DNA from: Clonostachys chloroleuca
Lineage: Eukaryota > Ascomycota > Sordariomycetes > Hypocreales > Bionectriaceae
Length of the DNA stretch: 64,000 nucleotides
Assembly (NCBI GenBank): GCA_037952775.1
Contig: JBANAY010000003.1
Coordinates: 12,586,001 to 12,650,000, forward strand
Reading direction: 5' to 3'
The translations under genes and the position numbers were made by a program. The notes beneath the pieces are model-generated. The model searched no databases. It worked only from the letters and a program-made list of their open reading frames with translations, and was not told where the DNA came from. Shown here piece by piece: positions 43,922 to 56,700 of this stretch; within the stretch, counting starts at the first letter, position 1, and the number at the start of each line of letters is the position of its first letter.

Positions 43922-44920
43922 GATGAAACAGTATTATCCGCAGTTCTCGAATTAATTATTCTAGGCCGTCTCGGATCGAGGATTTGTCGAATCGTAAGGT
44001 GGTGGAGTGAGTTGGTGGTGGGTGGTGGGACGGCAAGCTGGCCAGGACTTGGAGTGACGGTCACAGACCATCGTGAGTGGATACCTTGAATCTCAGGCAT
44101 CAAACGCCGGCCCATCCCTGGACTGTCGTCACTGCAAGATGACGAGATGAATCGCGAACTCAAATGCATGCATCTGTTTTATTATGCCCGATTGCCTGCG
44201 CAGATGCGGCTGAGTCCATCATCATGTCCATAGACACCAACTTCCACTATTATTCGTCCTGAATCTACGTGCCACTGTAAACATGGCTGGGCCACCACTA
44301 CTGCCAGCACACCCAAAAAATCGATATCGCAGCTACGTGTCATGATGCCGGAACTGGTTTGTCAAACGTGGCAAGTAGACACTCACATACAAGAGCGAGT
44401 TAGCATTTTCCCCATCGCTAAACCGCATCTTGCTTTCACGAAGCTTCAAGCTCTGGCATACTGCCTTAACATCAAAAACATTTCACTCATTGCAAGAAAA
44501 GCTGCACCAATTCGTATGTGGAAATGATGTATTGAAGTAGGGAGGCCTTGGCCCCTACACGCTTGCTTATGAATCTGCGCAGCATCCATGATTCCCGTAG
44601 CCGAATGCCCATATGTGCTAATATACTCGAAAAACGCCCAAGAAAGTGTATCCGTCCATAAATATGATGCACGAAGAAGAAAGATATGAGTAAGAAAATT
44701 GCCATGTTGATCGTTAATGTGCTGATGTTTACCCAGGTTCCCTTGAACATGTGATGGATAATTTTTCCTCTGCGCCGTGCGATGCTATACCATACCCATG
44801 GTAGTGACAAAGAAAATAGATGGTGGAATAAAAGAAAGAATCACAAAGGTGGGGTTAAACCTTTGTCATAAGGATGGCTGTAAAGTAAGTGAAGAGAAGA
44901 TTAAGCCATCCCCGGATTGA
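43922..44920. other. Intergenic region, no gene seen
   Basis: SAR1 promoter side and the 3' side of the DUF2457 gene. No coding region or RNA gene is supported. Confidence 0.5.
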
Positions 44921-47058
44921 TTATATCGATAAAACGTAATTGCCTTGGTCTTTCTTGCCAGCCATGAGGAGTCCCAGCTCTCGCATTCTGAGAGCCCCGC
45001 GACCTGGCTGGGGTTTTCTCTCTGGGATCTGACCGCGACGAGCCCGGTTGCAGTACTTTTGTTGGAACTTCTCCTTGCGTCTCTGGCGCTTCTTCTCAAG
45101 GCCCTTGACAATGTCAATCGCGCCGCGAACAGGGAGATCAACACCGACATATTCGCCCATATAGTGGCGATCGTTCTTGCGGCTAGTGAAGATTCCAGGT
45201 CGGGGCAAGGATTTGGTAATGGTAGGGCCAGGGCGGGCAGCAAGGTTGAACTTGACATGAATGCCCTGGCGGGGAGACCCTCTTGGTGTGACCATTACCC
45301 TCGGGGCTGGGGATCTCAGTCTTCGGGGAGACTGCCGATCGAACAGCAACTTGGGTGAACGGCCACGTGGAGAATGGTGCTTTTTCGGAGGGGGGGACGG
45401 AGCCGCTTTGGTGGAGGAGAGTGAAGTCGTTTTGGGGCAGGAGAGCGACACTTGCGTGGAGAAGCGAGGTCACTCTTGCGTCTCCTTCTAGATCTGTCCT
45501 GCCCGTGATGAATATCTTCCATCTCGCCCACCAGGTCATCATCGCTTTCATGGTGGACAGGATTATAGATGTCCTCATCATCTTCGTCTTCAGGCTCGGA
45601 CGCCGGGAAGCTAGGGTCAATGTCTTGAGGAATGACTCGGAGCTTCTCGTTCCTGCGAGCAGCCAGGCAAGAGAGGTAGGCCTCCTCGAGAGGTCTATCT
45701 TCATCCAGTGTGCCGCATACGAAATCAGTGCTGTCTGGCAGGTCGGGAGCTTCAGGCTGGGGTTTGACGCGCTTCATTTTGGTGCGGCGAGGACTACCGC
45801 CTGTGGTTGTTGATGAATCCGATTGATGCCCCTGGAGTGATGGTCGTCGGGAGACTGGTACGTTGAGAGTCGGCCGCAAGCGGGGACTCTTGCTCAATGT
45901 CCAAAGAGCCATGTTTCCATCCTCAGCATCAGACTCGTCCGAATCGGCGAACCCAGTCTCTTCGTCAGTGTGGTAGCCATCAGATAGTTCGTCTTCCAGC
46001 TCGTCCTCATCGTCAAGGTCCCCATCCTCAATGTCCTCGTCCTCGTCCTCATCCTCGTCTTCGTCTTCATCCTCCTCATCCTCTTCATCATCAATTGCAG
46101 CCTCTTCCTCGTCTTCCTCAAGCTCAGCTTCCTCCTCGGCTTCTTTCGCCAGTCGTCGGATCTGATTTTCCTTCACAAGGGTATCATTGATAGTGAGCTT
46201 GTGGTTAGCTGAGGTGTTGGCGTGACGAATCCAGTCATCCTCTCTGGACGTTTCGCTGGCAAACTCGTGGAAATGGGATCCATCGTTTACTAGATCGGTC
46301 GAGTTGGCGCGCAGAAACTTCGGACGTGATACAGAGTGATCGGAAGAACGGCGAAAGTTGGCTTGGCGAGGGGTGGATGGCGTTGCCGGCTCCCTCTTAG
46401 GCGTTGATGGAGAATGCGCATGCTTTTGATGGATTCGGCCAGTCTGTTGAGGTGGTGTGTTTTTAGAAGATTGGCGAGTTGGGCAGGCAGCAAATTTGAT
46501 ACAAGTCTTTCGAGCAGGAGCATCCTGAATGGATGTTTGCTTCGTGGTCGAGCTTGATGTAGATGTGTTGTTGGGCTTGGCCCCACAAGCGAATTGGATG
46601 CATCGCTTTCGAGGTGGCACTTTTGGCTCGTCATGCGACCTCGCAATCTGAGTCCGACTTTGAGCGTCCAGTTGGCTGGGGATCTGGCCCTGAATGTCAA
46701 GGCGACTGAGCCGGGAAATCAGCAGCTCGGGAACAGGCGGGCTGGGCGTGTTAGTTCGAGCAGGGCTCGTAAATCCAGTATCGCTTGTGAGATCCGCAGT
46801 CGAGGCGATGCTGACATTGCTGGCCATGGACCTCCGTCGAGTAAAGTCGGAGTGCTGGGGAAGGGAGTCGTCATTGTCCGATCCTCCCATCAAGGCCTTG
46901 GTCAAAAGAGAGGTCTGCTCATTGGGGCGTTTGACCTGAGTTCGGCGGAAGCGGTTAGGACTTGAAGGTTCGGGAGGCTCATCTGCCTCTTCGACATCCT
47001 CGGGGGTTTGGGTGGCCCAGGCTGGTGCATGCCAGCTCATTGAAGTAGTACCCATCAT
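44921..47058 (-). CDS. DUF2457 family protein, one frameshift
   Basis: No introns, 712 aa after one frame correction. Begins MMGTTSMSWHAPAWATQTPEDV. Family-like segments are RKRCIQFACGAKP and RKTCIKFAACPTR (a repeated K-C-I-x-F motif), then HKLTINDTLVKENQIRRLAKEAEEE. A long acidic tract follows (Glu/Asp nearly continuous, about residues 310-360), then YHTDEETGFADSDESD and FVCGTLDEDRPLEEAYLSCL. The end is basic and Pro/Arg-rich with a C-terminal KGLEKKRQRRKEKFQQKYC. The acidic core and basic tail suggest a nuclear chromatin- or RNA-related protein, which is inference. The frame breaks at C7 (plus-strand G7, 45390-45396); one extra C joins KRLRPP to PPKKHHSPRGRSPKL and makes 2139 nt. Confidence 0.82.
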
Positions 47059-49273
47059 GGTGAATGGTATTAAGCCGATAAGCTTAATCTCCTTCAGTGC
47101 AGTAGGGAAATAATCGGCTCCAGGAAGGTGTGGAAAGCGTGATTAAAAGATGTGATGGGGCTGGAGGAAAAAAGGACTGCCAACAGGCAAGGTATAGCTG
47201 AGTCGTGATAGATCGTTGAAGTCACTAAAGTCAGTGACCTTTGATTGCAAACAGCGCCGAGTGTGAAAGAGTTGTCCCAGGGGACGCTTTGGCTATAACT
47301 CTAAGATAGTCATTGTCGAGAAATGAATTAGTGGAGTCCTGGGTGTGCTGTGTTTATTGTTCTTGTTCTGTGACGGGCCGTTGGTGGTTTCGCCCAGCAG
47401 CGGAATCAGATTCAAGGAATGAGTTGGCGTTGCCCGACGTTATGCGGCTTGCGCCAGAGACGTCCTGTGAGCACCGACGATCCTGTTAAGCTTGCGTCAG
47501 GTATTTCGTCAGGACAGGGGGGCAGTGAAATGCTGCCGATCGCGTTTTAATCTCCAGCCAAACAAAACACCAGCCGTGGCAAGACAAGAGGGAAGACCCT
47601 TGGTATTCTAAAGATTCCCGTGGTGGGCGCGGCAGTGCAGAGGCGACTAAGACAGGCGCTGCTAGAACTCGCTCCTTGGCTCGAGGGGCTCTGTGGTGCT
47701 TGAGACGGTACTGCCACCCTTGTCCCCAAGAGATGACAAAGCAGCCTGGCTGAGTCTGCAATCGGCGAGGGCGAGACCAGAGGTGCAGGAACAGTTGACG
47801 GGTCGAGTCGTGCGAGGGTGAATGCGAAAGTGCGAGAGGCAGAGAGAATGGCTTTCAAATAAGAGCAGACAAGAAGCAAGCACAAAGAAACAGTCCGGAC
47901 GAGGGAGCTTCACGTGGGCCAGAAGGAAAGCAGCGGCGACAGGGAGCTTTAGCGACTCATTGAACTGCGAGGAAAAGGACGGGGTCAGGGAGGAGGCAGG
48001 TGGGACCCTGGCCGGGCCCCACCCAGATGCAAAGACCTGCGAGAGACAGAGGGTACATGGTAATTTAGGTGTGAGACAAGTTCACTTCCCAGCCGGCACC
48101 AAGGTTTCGGCGTGCTCAGTGGCCGGAACGCCCAATTTGTGGGGTGGGGGTCGCCTGCACTTGCGACGGAGCACCTCAACTATGCAGGCCAGAGCAGGCC
48201 CGCCCTCTTGGCGCTGCAATGCTACGGTCCACGGCCCAGCGCAAGTGCCCTTGTAGCTATCCAGCCGGATGCCGCTCCAGTCCCCTATGAACGCAGGCCC
48301 CACGCCCATTGGCCGGCCGCTGAGCCGTGTCTACGCACATTCCGAGGGCACTGTGCCCATCATGCTTACCTCACCTCAGCGGCGCCTTCTCAGCGCTGAG
48401 CACACAGCCTCACCCACTAATCAGTCAGCTGTCCTCGGCGCTCGTACTGTGCTGGCGGACTGTCTTCCACGTACGTCGAAAGATGGGCACAGATGAGAAC
48501 AGCCAGGGTGGCTCATTAGTCGTGGCTGTTGATCTTATTCATATGCATACATAGAAGCACGCAATGAAAAGAGTGTACTGTACAGTCTCCATCATTGACT
48601 GGATCTGGACACTGACACATTTCGACATCATCTAATTGTGCTATGCGCGGGCCTAACATTCACCCGGAAGGGAAAGAAAAATTGCATCCGATCATTTGCA
48701 CCCCTCCGATTCTTTCCCGGTGCAAAAAAAAAAAAAAAAGTATGACGCCGTGTATAATATCCGCCACTGAAGAAAATTTTCTTACTCTGTTGGGGAGCGT
48801 GAGCGTGAAAAAACTTGTTCCGAATTCTGGGCCTATTTTCGCCGAGAACGAACCCACGAGTCGTTCTAGCGCTGAACAAATATCTCATACCGACAGCACG
48901 TAGCTCACCGGCCGGATTCGTCCCCGGCCAAGTAGAGTCAACTAAGGTTTATTACAGTACTACGGTCCCCTAAATCAGGTGGGTGACGGTGCCAGAGACA
49001 TGCACCAAACAGGTAATTCACCTCTGGCTTTAATATTAGATGGCACTGGTCCTGGCCACTCACAAAGGTGATTATTCCTGTAGCGCAGTTCAAGACCCGC
49101 GGGCACCGATGGCCGCCTTAGTCCCTACCGATCTGCAGGACAAAAGGTACATGACGCGACAGCCAGGCCAGATCAAGACCAGCGCAGTTCAGGTACCTCC
49201 TACAGCGGAGGAGGGACAAGAGGGATTAATCCTGCCAGCGAAACGGAGCCTGGAGCTCGACCTGGCTGCCTCT

Positions 49274-49497
49274 CAAGCGGGTGACACAGAACATGGCACA
49301 CCCAGAACCTCAAGCATTGAATTTAACACAATATCAACATAAGATTGAACAATTAATCAATAATATTTATAGTATCAAGCTAAATACTGTAGAATAACAC
49401 TTTTTAGCTTTCTTTTTATTGTATTTGTGAGTATTATTAATATGAAAATGAGGCCCTTGGCTTGCGTGAACAGAGCTTTGGTGCGCCAACTCTCTTG
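49274..49497 (+). mobile_element. MITE-like element, copy 2 (224 bp, damaged right end)
   Basis: Starts CAAGCGGGTGACACAGAACA and ends CTCTCTTG, flanked by perfect direct repeats CCTCT (49269-49273 and 49498-49502). The interior shares TTGAATTTAACACAATATCAA, AATACTGTAGAATA and AGAGCTTTGGTGCGCC with copy 1. The right inverted repeat lacks about 11 bp relative to copy 1. No open frame. Confidence 0.85.
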
Positions 49498-50938
49498 CCT
49501 CTGTAGCTGCCCGTCCTTCGCTGTATTTTCGGTGTTTGACGCCGGGGGTGTCTCCTGTCCGGCAGTCTAGGGGGAAATTACGGTAGGCAGTCCCTGAACG
49601 TCTCCTAGCCTGGCAATTACATCTGGCGGTCAACAATATTCCGAGATCTGCTTACAAGGTCATGCCTCTTTCCGCTTCTGGTGCCTCCCATGAAGCCTTT
49701 ACAGACCGTGGTGTGAGGGATATCCCAGCGAAAGGCGCTCCTCCTGCCTTCCAGCAGCTCTCGTTCGCCTTACGTTACACATGTTAGTGCCAAGTGGTGT
49801 CGATCGACGTCTGATTCCTTAGCACCGGATGGGTCAATTTCACCAGTGACGTGCGTATATTAGATGATGAGGCTTAAGCTACCTGGATGGGATAGGCGGC
49901 ATGGGCAGAATTCAGTCAGCCACAATGCGCGCCTGGAAGGTTGTTGAATGCATACTCTCCCCAACCTCGCCAAGCTTGACGCGCAATACGGAGGGCTGAT
50001 CCAATCCCATCTTACATTATGAGGGACGGATTCTGCGCTTGGCGGATATTCGTTGTACCTACGGCTCGTCGTATGTACCTACTCGATAGGCGGTAGCGTA
50101 ATTGCTGGCTGCCTCCCATGAGTTGTCCTGCACAGCCTTAGATGGATCGACTTTTTGATTATGCGCTGTTCCCAATGCGAAATGATCAAGTCCAATACAA
50201 ATGCACGAGATCAGATGTCATAAGTAACCAGTCGACCTAGCTGGAGGCCGTCCGCCTGATTCCCCACACTATGGTCCATTGCATTTGGCTACCACACCTC
50301 CTCGTCTTCCATGTGAACGGATGGGTAATCTGACGTAGTGTCCTCGTGAGCTGAGCCAGCCTGGTCAGCAGAGAGGGCTGCTACCCCGCGACGCGGCATC
50401 AGCGCGTACGAAAGAATTCGAATTGCCATTGCTCGATGGGAAACTGGCATTTTCCCTCCTTCAGCCTCAGTATAGGATAACTTTAGGTTGGATACACAGA
50501 TGGGAAACACCGAGCTGTGTCCCTCGATGCCAGTATCCCCAGCCAGCAAAATCCCTCTTACATTGGACATTCAACTCCGCCTCTAAACCCCATTGCCATC
50601 CATCCTTCGAATGTTCGACGCAATTGGACCCAGTTTTGCCAGACGCGGGGATTTCCAATAAAAAGTTGCCGTATTGCCGTGTCGAGCCACCTTTGGCTAT
50701 AGTCCAGACCTCAATCGATTCTTCCGGTTAACGTTTGCGCTACATGCCACACAAAAAACGTTTTCCAGGGCCCGGCATTTAGCCACCGGCAATGGAACTA
50801 AGAAAATCCGCGCTTGCTACTGGCTTCGCAAGTTCATATCCCTACCAGGATCCTCGTCCGGGTTACCCTATGCCCTAGCTCTGATGTCAGTAATTCCATT
50901 TTTGTAGAGCCCAAGCTATTTTCATTCTAGCATTGATC

Positions 50939-51009
50939 TAGTGCTTTCAGCATATGTCAATCCGGTGGTTTCAGCATGTGTTAATTCGGTGCTCTAAGCG
51001 TTGATCCGA
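50939..51009 (+). repeat. Three tandem copies of a 24-bp unit
   Basis: TAGTGCTTTCAGCATATG..., CGGTGGTTTCAGCATGTG..., CGGTGCTCTAAGCGTTGATC. The first two units differ mainly by transitions and the third is more diverged. It lies between the two MITE-like copies; function unknown. Confidence 0.7.
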
Positions 51010-51780
51010 TCCCAACTGGCTACCCTGCATATCAAGTCATTTGGGTCATGCTGTATATCTTCAAAACCGCCCATGTACAATACTCGCCACTGGCATCGAA
51101 CTGATGCTTGTGTGACTCTTCTCCAAATGCTGACCACGACCGGAACCTCACACATCCGGCCCGGGAAACTAATGTACAGAACAGACCACTTACCAAAGAG
51201 GGTGGGTGGCGATCAAGTTGGATGGACTCACATAACTCTGTCGCGATACCGTCATCAGGTGATTATACGCTGTCCGACCAACAAGATGGGACCGGCAACT
51301 CACTCACCGGTCACAACATCGACCCTAGTCACCAATGTCAAGCAATTAATGACCTCTATGCGCATAGGTTGGTGCGGCGATTGCCAGTTTCCTCGCCAAT
51401 ATCAATGCCGCTGGTGTGGAGGGTCAAAGGGAGTAAGAATCGATACCAAAGGTTCTGAAATCATGAACACAAGTACACTCTTGTCACTCCCCTCATTCCC
51501 CCCACAACGGTAAATAATATGGCCATCTCTCCGGCGATCATGGACCGCGCCGGGCACAATTTATTGTGTGACATGTGGAAGCTTGTGACTGGTGATGATA
51601 CGTTTTGATGGAGATGCCGGCACAGTCGAACTGTGCACACCATACGAATGCCATGATTCCACTCGACATAATATTGCCACAACGTGGATTGATGGTATGA
51701 ATAGAAATATCGCCAGTGCATATGTAAGTAAGAACTTACACTACATCGACTATCAAGATCCAGCTCTAGTAGTAACTCAC

Positions 51781-51980
51781 CAAGCGACTGACCTAAAACA
51801 TGTCAAATCTAAACACTTCAGCGTTTAATTTCAACACAATGTCAAAACAATTAACCAAGTAATAAATATAATACCAAGCGAACTAACGTATAATAATTTA
51901 CTATTCTCTTATATTACATTTAGTAGAAAAATGAGGGGCAAAAAGAGCTTTGGTATGCCATGTTTCATTTCACCCACTTG
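51781..51980 (+). mobile_element. MITE-like element, copy 3 (200 bp, diverged)
   Basis: Starts CAAGCGACTGACCTAAAACA and ends CACCCACTTG, flanked by perfect direct repeats CTCAC (51776-51780 and 51981-51985). It shares AATTTCAACACAATGTCAA and AGAGCTTTGGTATGCCATG with copy 1. Many differences are C-to-T or G-to-A, often creating TA, which fits repeat-induced point mutation. Confidence 0.85.
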
Positions 51981-52304
51981 CTCACCAACAATTACAACTC
52001 CCGACGACCTGGGAAACTGTATTATTACCATGTGACGAATTAAATTACCACTAGAGGTATTCCTGGACCTGAATAATGATCGTCTGATCGTTAAGTTGCC
52101 AGTTCTTTGTCTTGAAATAGCAGCACATAAGTCTCGAGGCTTGAAACTGAACAATGCCCGGACAAAGCTGACTCTTGAAGACAAAGAAGGACACACCGTT
52201 GAGCGTATTTAAGGCAAAGCAATATAGAACTGCGAAAATAATAAATACATCCATATTCGTGATACTTTCATCGAGGTAAGATTTCGCAGTCACCAGAAAG
52301 GAGG

Positions 52305-52322
52305 CACGTGTCATGTCACGTG
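52305..52322. promoter_or_regulatory. Two CACGTG boxes upstream of ATP16
   Basis: CACGTG at 52305-52310 and 52317-52322, with 12-bp spacing, about 127-144 bp before the ATP16 start. CACGTG is bound by bHLH factors such as Cbf1, known for sulfur and respiratory genes in fungi. Regulatory role inferred. Confidence 0.5.
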
Positions 52323-52448
52323 GCCATCCGCAGATCGGATTTTCCCGCTAGCCGAGATGCTCGTTGCTGCTCGGCAAAGAATCAAGCCAACGAGCGCCTC
52401 AATCCGACCTCCTACCAGCAACACCTTCAATCACCCGCTCAGCCCATC

Positions 52449-53230
52449 ATGAACTCGTTCCGCTTCGCCCGCGTGGCTCTCCGAGCTCGCCCCTCAGCTC
52501 TGCGAGTTCCCGCTCAGCGAAGAACCTATGCTGAGGCCGTCTCCGACAAGGTTCGTGCGACCCCCTCCACCAATTTTTCGAGCTCATTATTGACAAGCCT
52601 CTAGATCAAGCTGAGCCTGTCCCTCCCTCACCAGGTACGAATCCTCCGATACCCCGATCGATCTAATGCCGTTCCCACTGCAATTGGCCCATGAGAGGTC
52701 CTCGCGCGACAATTGATGAGCTGGAGCTAATTGCCGCATGCAGACCATCTACAAGTCCCAGGAGGTCGTTCAGGTCAACATCCCCGCTGAGTCGGGCGAG
52801 ATGGGTGTTCTTGCCAACCACGTTCCCTCGATTGAGCAGCTTAAGCCTGGTGTGGTTGAGGTTGTTGAGGAGAGCGGTGCTTCCAAGCAGTTCTTCCGTA
52901 CGTAGCCAACATCATCCGCGTTTCCGAGACCCTCCAACCAAAATATTGACCGCATTATATACAGTTGCCGGTGGATTCGCTACTGTTCAGCCCAACTCTA
53001 TCATGAGCGTCAACGCCCCCGAAGGTTACCCTATCGAGGACTTCAGCGCCGATGCCGTCCGTGCCCAGATCGCTGAGGCCCAGAAGGTCGCCAATGGTAG
53101 TGGAAGCGAGCAGGATATTGCCGAGGCCAAGATCGAGCTGGAGGTAGGCATATATTGTGCTTTGCTTGATACGAATATTTGCTGACCGGAACAATAGGTT
53201 CTTGAGACTCTGGCTGCCCATGTCAAATAA
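52449..53230 (+). CDS. ATP16: Mitochondrial F1F0 ATP synthase subunit delta
   Basis: Five exons: 52449-52550, 52605-52634 (30 bp), 52744-52897, 52965-53143 and 53198-53230, giving 165 aa. Introns are 54, 109, 67 and 54 bp; the first uses the unusual donor GTTCGT. The delta subunit lies in the central stalk and links gamma to the c-ring. The N-terminus MNSFRFARVALRARPSALRV is an Arg/Ala/Ser-rich mitochondrial presequence, processed near RRTYAEA. Then come IKLSLSLPHQTIYKSQEVVQ, NIPAESGEMGVLANHVPSIE and FATVQPNSIMSV, the beta-sandwich core shared with bacterial epsilon, followed by the C-terminal helical hairpin ending LETLAAHVK. All junctions keep frame. Confidence 0.96.
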
Positions 53231-53747
53231 GCATATGGTGAAAAAGCCGGCGCGGTCTCTGTACATCACAATTTCCTACCAAATTTCTAGCACTGCGCCT
53301 TGACAGCCAATTGCATGTTGTGGCACTGCAAAATACCATTTTCTTTTGTGGTCAAAATTCGTCCTTGTGACTTTCTCGTCCCTCCGTGTCTACCAAATTT
53401 GCATGCCCATGATTCTATCCCGTTCCCTTGTCGACGAAGTTAGACAATCTTGTTGAATATCCCATCACAGGAAAGAAGGAGCGGCGAGCTAGCTCACGCC
53501 TTTCTTTGAGAGGCTACACCAGCTTCCAGCATGTTAGCACCTGCTTTCTATCTGTTCTCTGTCGTTCCTTCCCAACGTTCTTCTCAATTTGCACCGCCTT
53601 CGCTGCCTGGACTCTGCTTGTTTTAACACTGCCGCCGTAATCTCATCCCTATGCATTTTCTCTCTCAACTGTCATGGGTCTAACGGCGACCTACGTCGTA
53701 GATGTGTTGTTCACTACTCTATTTCTTTGTAATATCCATTAACTGAC
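53231..53747. other. Intergenic region, no gene seen
   Basis: Between ATP16 and the zinc-finger gene, same direction. Pyrimidine-rich in part; no gene. Confidence 0.5.
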
Positions 53748-56700
53748 ATGGCCCATTCATTATCGGGAATCTTTAGTCCCTTCGCAAAAAGGTCGCCTTC
53801 CCTTGAGAGCCAGAAAGCCGCCTCTCGGAAGCAGAGCATTCCTACCGGTATTGTGGGTGCCCGGATACGCCAAATCGATGCAAAGGGGCATTCAGAAGAT
53901 GACAACAATCGGGTTCAAGATGATGCGGCTCAGCGGGAACGCGAAAGCACTACGGTTGGTTAGGGGAGACGCGCCGACAGGAGCTTTACGAAACCTGCCT
54001 CTCGAAATACCCTCTTGGGAGACTACACCGATCCTCATGTCGATGACTTCTACCGAAGCTCTGATCAAGTGGATCGCCAGACGAGAAAATCGAGGCCGTA
54101 CACGATGCCTTTGAAGGTTTCTACTGTACCTTTGACCACAGCTCACAACGTTGAGGAGTCAACGCTGAGAGCGCCGGTAGGAGTTCCACTGACTGAATGG
54201 ATAGAATTGAGGGAGTCTCGTTTTCGAGCCCGTATGGGCAAACGGCAGGGCAACCGGACGGGGGCATCTAGTACCGATCGTCAAAAATATCCCCCATCCG
54301 TCTCTCGGACATCGTTCTCACGAAGCATAGACTCTAGATCTGCAGACTCGACCACCATGCGCCAAGACGCCCGCGAGATCTTTGACGAGTATGGGATCAC
54401 TCGTCCAGAAGGCTGGCTCTCTGAGGTAAACTCAGGAGGAGATGATGAGAATCGTATCTATCATCGAAACAACACCACTTATTCATATCGTGTTTGCCAC
54501 TCTTGCCGGCTACCCATTGGCACTGGAAAGGAATGCCCGACTTGTGGACATGACTCTTGTATCAAGTGCACAAGCGAGATGCCCTTGGATTATCCTCCTC
54601 TGCCCGATCCCTTGGCCCACTCTCCTGCGACGACCCCTCAAGATCCTCTGCGAACACCAATTCGTACTCCTCGGAACCGCTCCCCGTCCCCTCAATCTGT
54701 CGAAAGACCTGGCCCCCAAGCCTTGCGGAAATCGAGCACTCGGTCCAGAGATGGAGGCTCAACACCAAGGCTAGAGCGGGCAAATAAGATTCCTGAAGAT
54801 CTTGCGGCTGGCATCAAGACTGACGATAAGACCATGGCACGGAAGAAGACCGTAGTGAAAGTTGGGAGTTCAGTCAAGAACAACCCTTTCGTCCAGGCAG
54901 ACCGGACCGCAAAAGCATTCGTTTCAAATCCCCAGGCGTCGAACGAGCAGGCACACGCAACCCAGCCCTACCGATTGTCTGACTGTGTGCCCCGTCGTGG
55001 ATTAGACCAATCAGCTAGTCAATCATCAGTGCATAGAACAAGTACCATGTTGGACTCCCCGATTGCTGCGCCTATATATGATGAAACATACCACGGCACG
55101 GACTTTACCGGCATCGGGAAAGTAGCTCTTCAAACAAAAGTGGCCGAAGATCCAGTTGCAAGAGAGGGCTTCAAGCAACGAAACCCTTTGGAAAGCCACG
55201 AAGCAACTATGTCTGATCCGCTGCAGCGAAAAATAGACCAACTATACCACCATGCCGAGGACCTCAATAGATCACAGCACATCATGGACCATCTGGCTGC
55301 GGGGACACGCAAACTTGACAGACATGTAGTGCCACGGAGAGGGACCGGAAGACTCATTAGCCAGCCTGCTCCACGCGATATGCGGCTCCATTTTATGGAC
55401 AATGATGAGAAGGGGGATGTCTCTCATTCTGGATCTGGGCATGCTATATATGAGGACAGTACGACAACTATTACCGGGAATACGGATGCTCATCGAGTAC
55501 ACTCTTTGCCAGCGGACCGCGTTGAGCGCACAGAGAGTATTTTCCCAAATCACAACCTAGCAGATGACTCAGTTCCTCACCCTCAAAGCAACCCAGATTT
55601 TGTCCACAGTGCTCAGCAGGAGCTTGCACCCACGGAAGAACCAAAACCGGAGGAATATACTCGCACACTGCGACTTAGTAGACCTTCTCACACGCCTATG
55701 GAAGAAATGTCTTCACAGAAGTTTAAGCCTGACGGAATATCGGACTTTTCTGGAGCCATATCCAGGAGCCATTACGCGAAAAGTCCTACAAATCTTCCTA
55801 AGGTGATAGACGAGAAGCCTTCAACATGCCAGGTTTCTAGCAGTTCGTCGCTCCAAGTAACAGAACAGAGTCGAGCTGAATCTGACCTAAGAATGGACGC
55901 ATCTCATAGATCCATTGCCCACAAAAAGTACGAGAGACAGGAACCGTACACCCCCTATCCGCACCTGCCGGAAGAAGCTTATATTGATTCCTGGCCCAAG
56001 TTGAAGAAGGTGGGAAGGCCGACAATGGAGAGAACGCAGCACGATGCTGATCCAACCGCACCTTGGGCAAAGAATCCACTACGGAGAGTGACCGAAGATC
56101 CTGAAGTACATGCATCACACCATGATCCGGGAAATGCCAGCTTGATGAAAATGAGGCAGCATTTGAGAAGGGTCGAGAGACTCCGTAATGACGAGTCACC
56201 TAAGCCACAAACCACGCCTCCCTTGGAATGGGGTCGTAGCCTGAGCCGGCTGACGAGAACTCCGCAGACGCAAGGTGAGAAGGAATATGACTGTGGATTC
56301 TGCAACCCAAGTCAAGAGGCATCGTTGAATAATGACGAGCCTACCGTTTCTCTGGCCCTCGAGGAGGTGGATGCCGGGCGGGAGAGTCAAGTCGCACTGC
56401 CCGGACCAAGTACTCGTGACTTCTGCCAACCTCGAGAAGAATGGCTGGAGCAAACGCCATCCCGGCTCAAATTACGGGATTTGGAAAACTCACTTGCCAG
56501 ACATAGCGCCGAGGAACTCCTCAAGGATCAGGCTGAACGTCAAAGTGCCGAGAGGACTACTCGGACCCCCCAGCGAACGGTGAAGGAAGTGCTAGGAAAG
56601 GAGGCCGAGCGGCCCAAGATACGAAACCCTAAACCTTTTCTGCCTCCAGACCACGCTTGCGAATGGAGGGCACGCTGTATGGACTTGAACTCAGAGGTGG

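Larger units (their letters stand above)
47059..52448. other. Long gene-poor interval
   Basis: 5.4 kb without a supportable gene. It holds the DUF2457 promoter, two MITE-like copies (49274-49497, 51781-51980), a 24-bp tandem repeat (50939-51009), an A16 tract near 48724-48739, and the ATP16 promoter at its right end. The 50.9-52.3 kb part is noticeably rich in TA and AT, as in RIP-degraded repeats. Open frames are short and lack introns or motifs. Confidence 0.6.
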
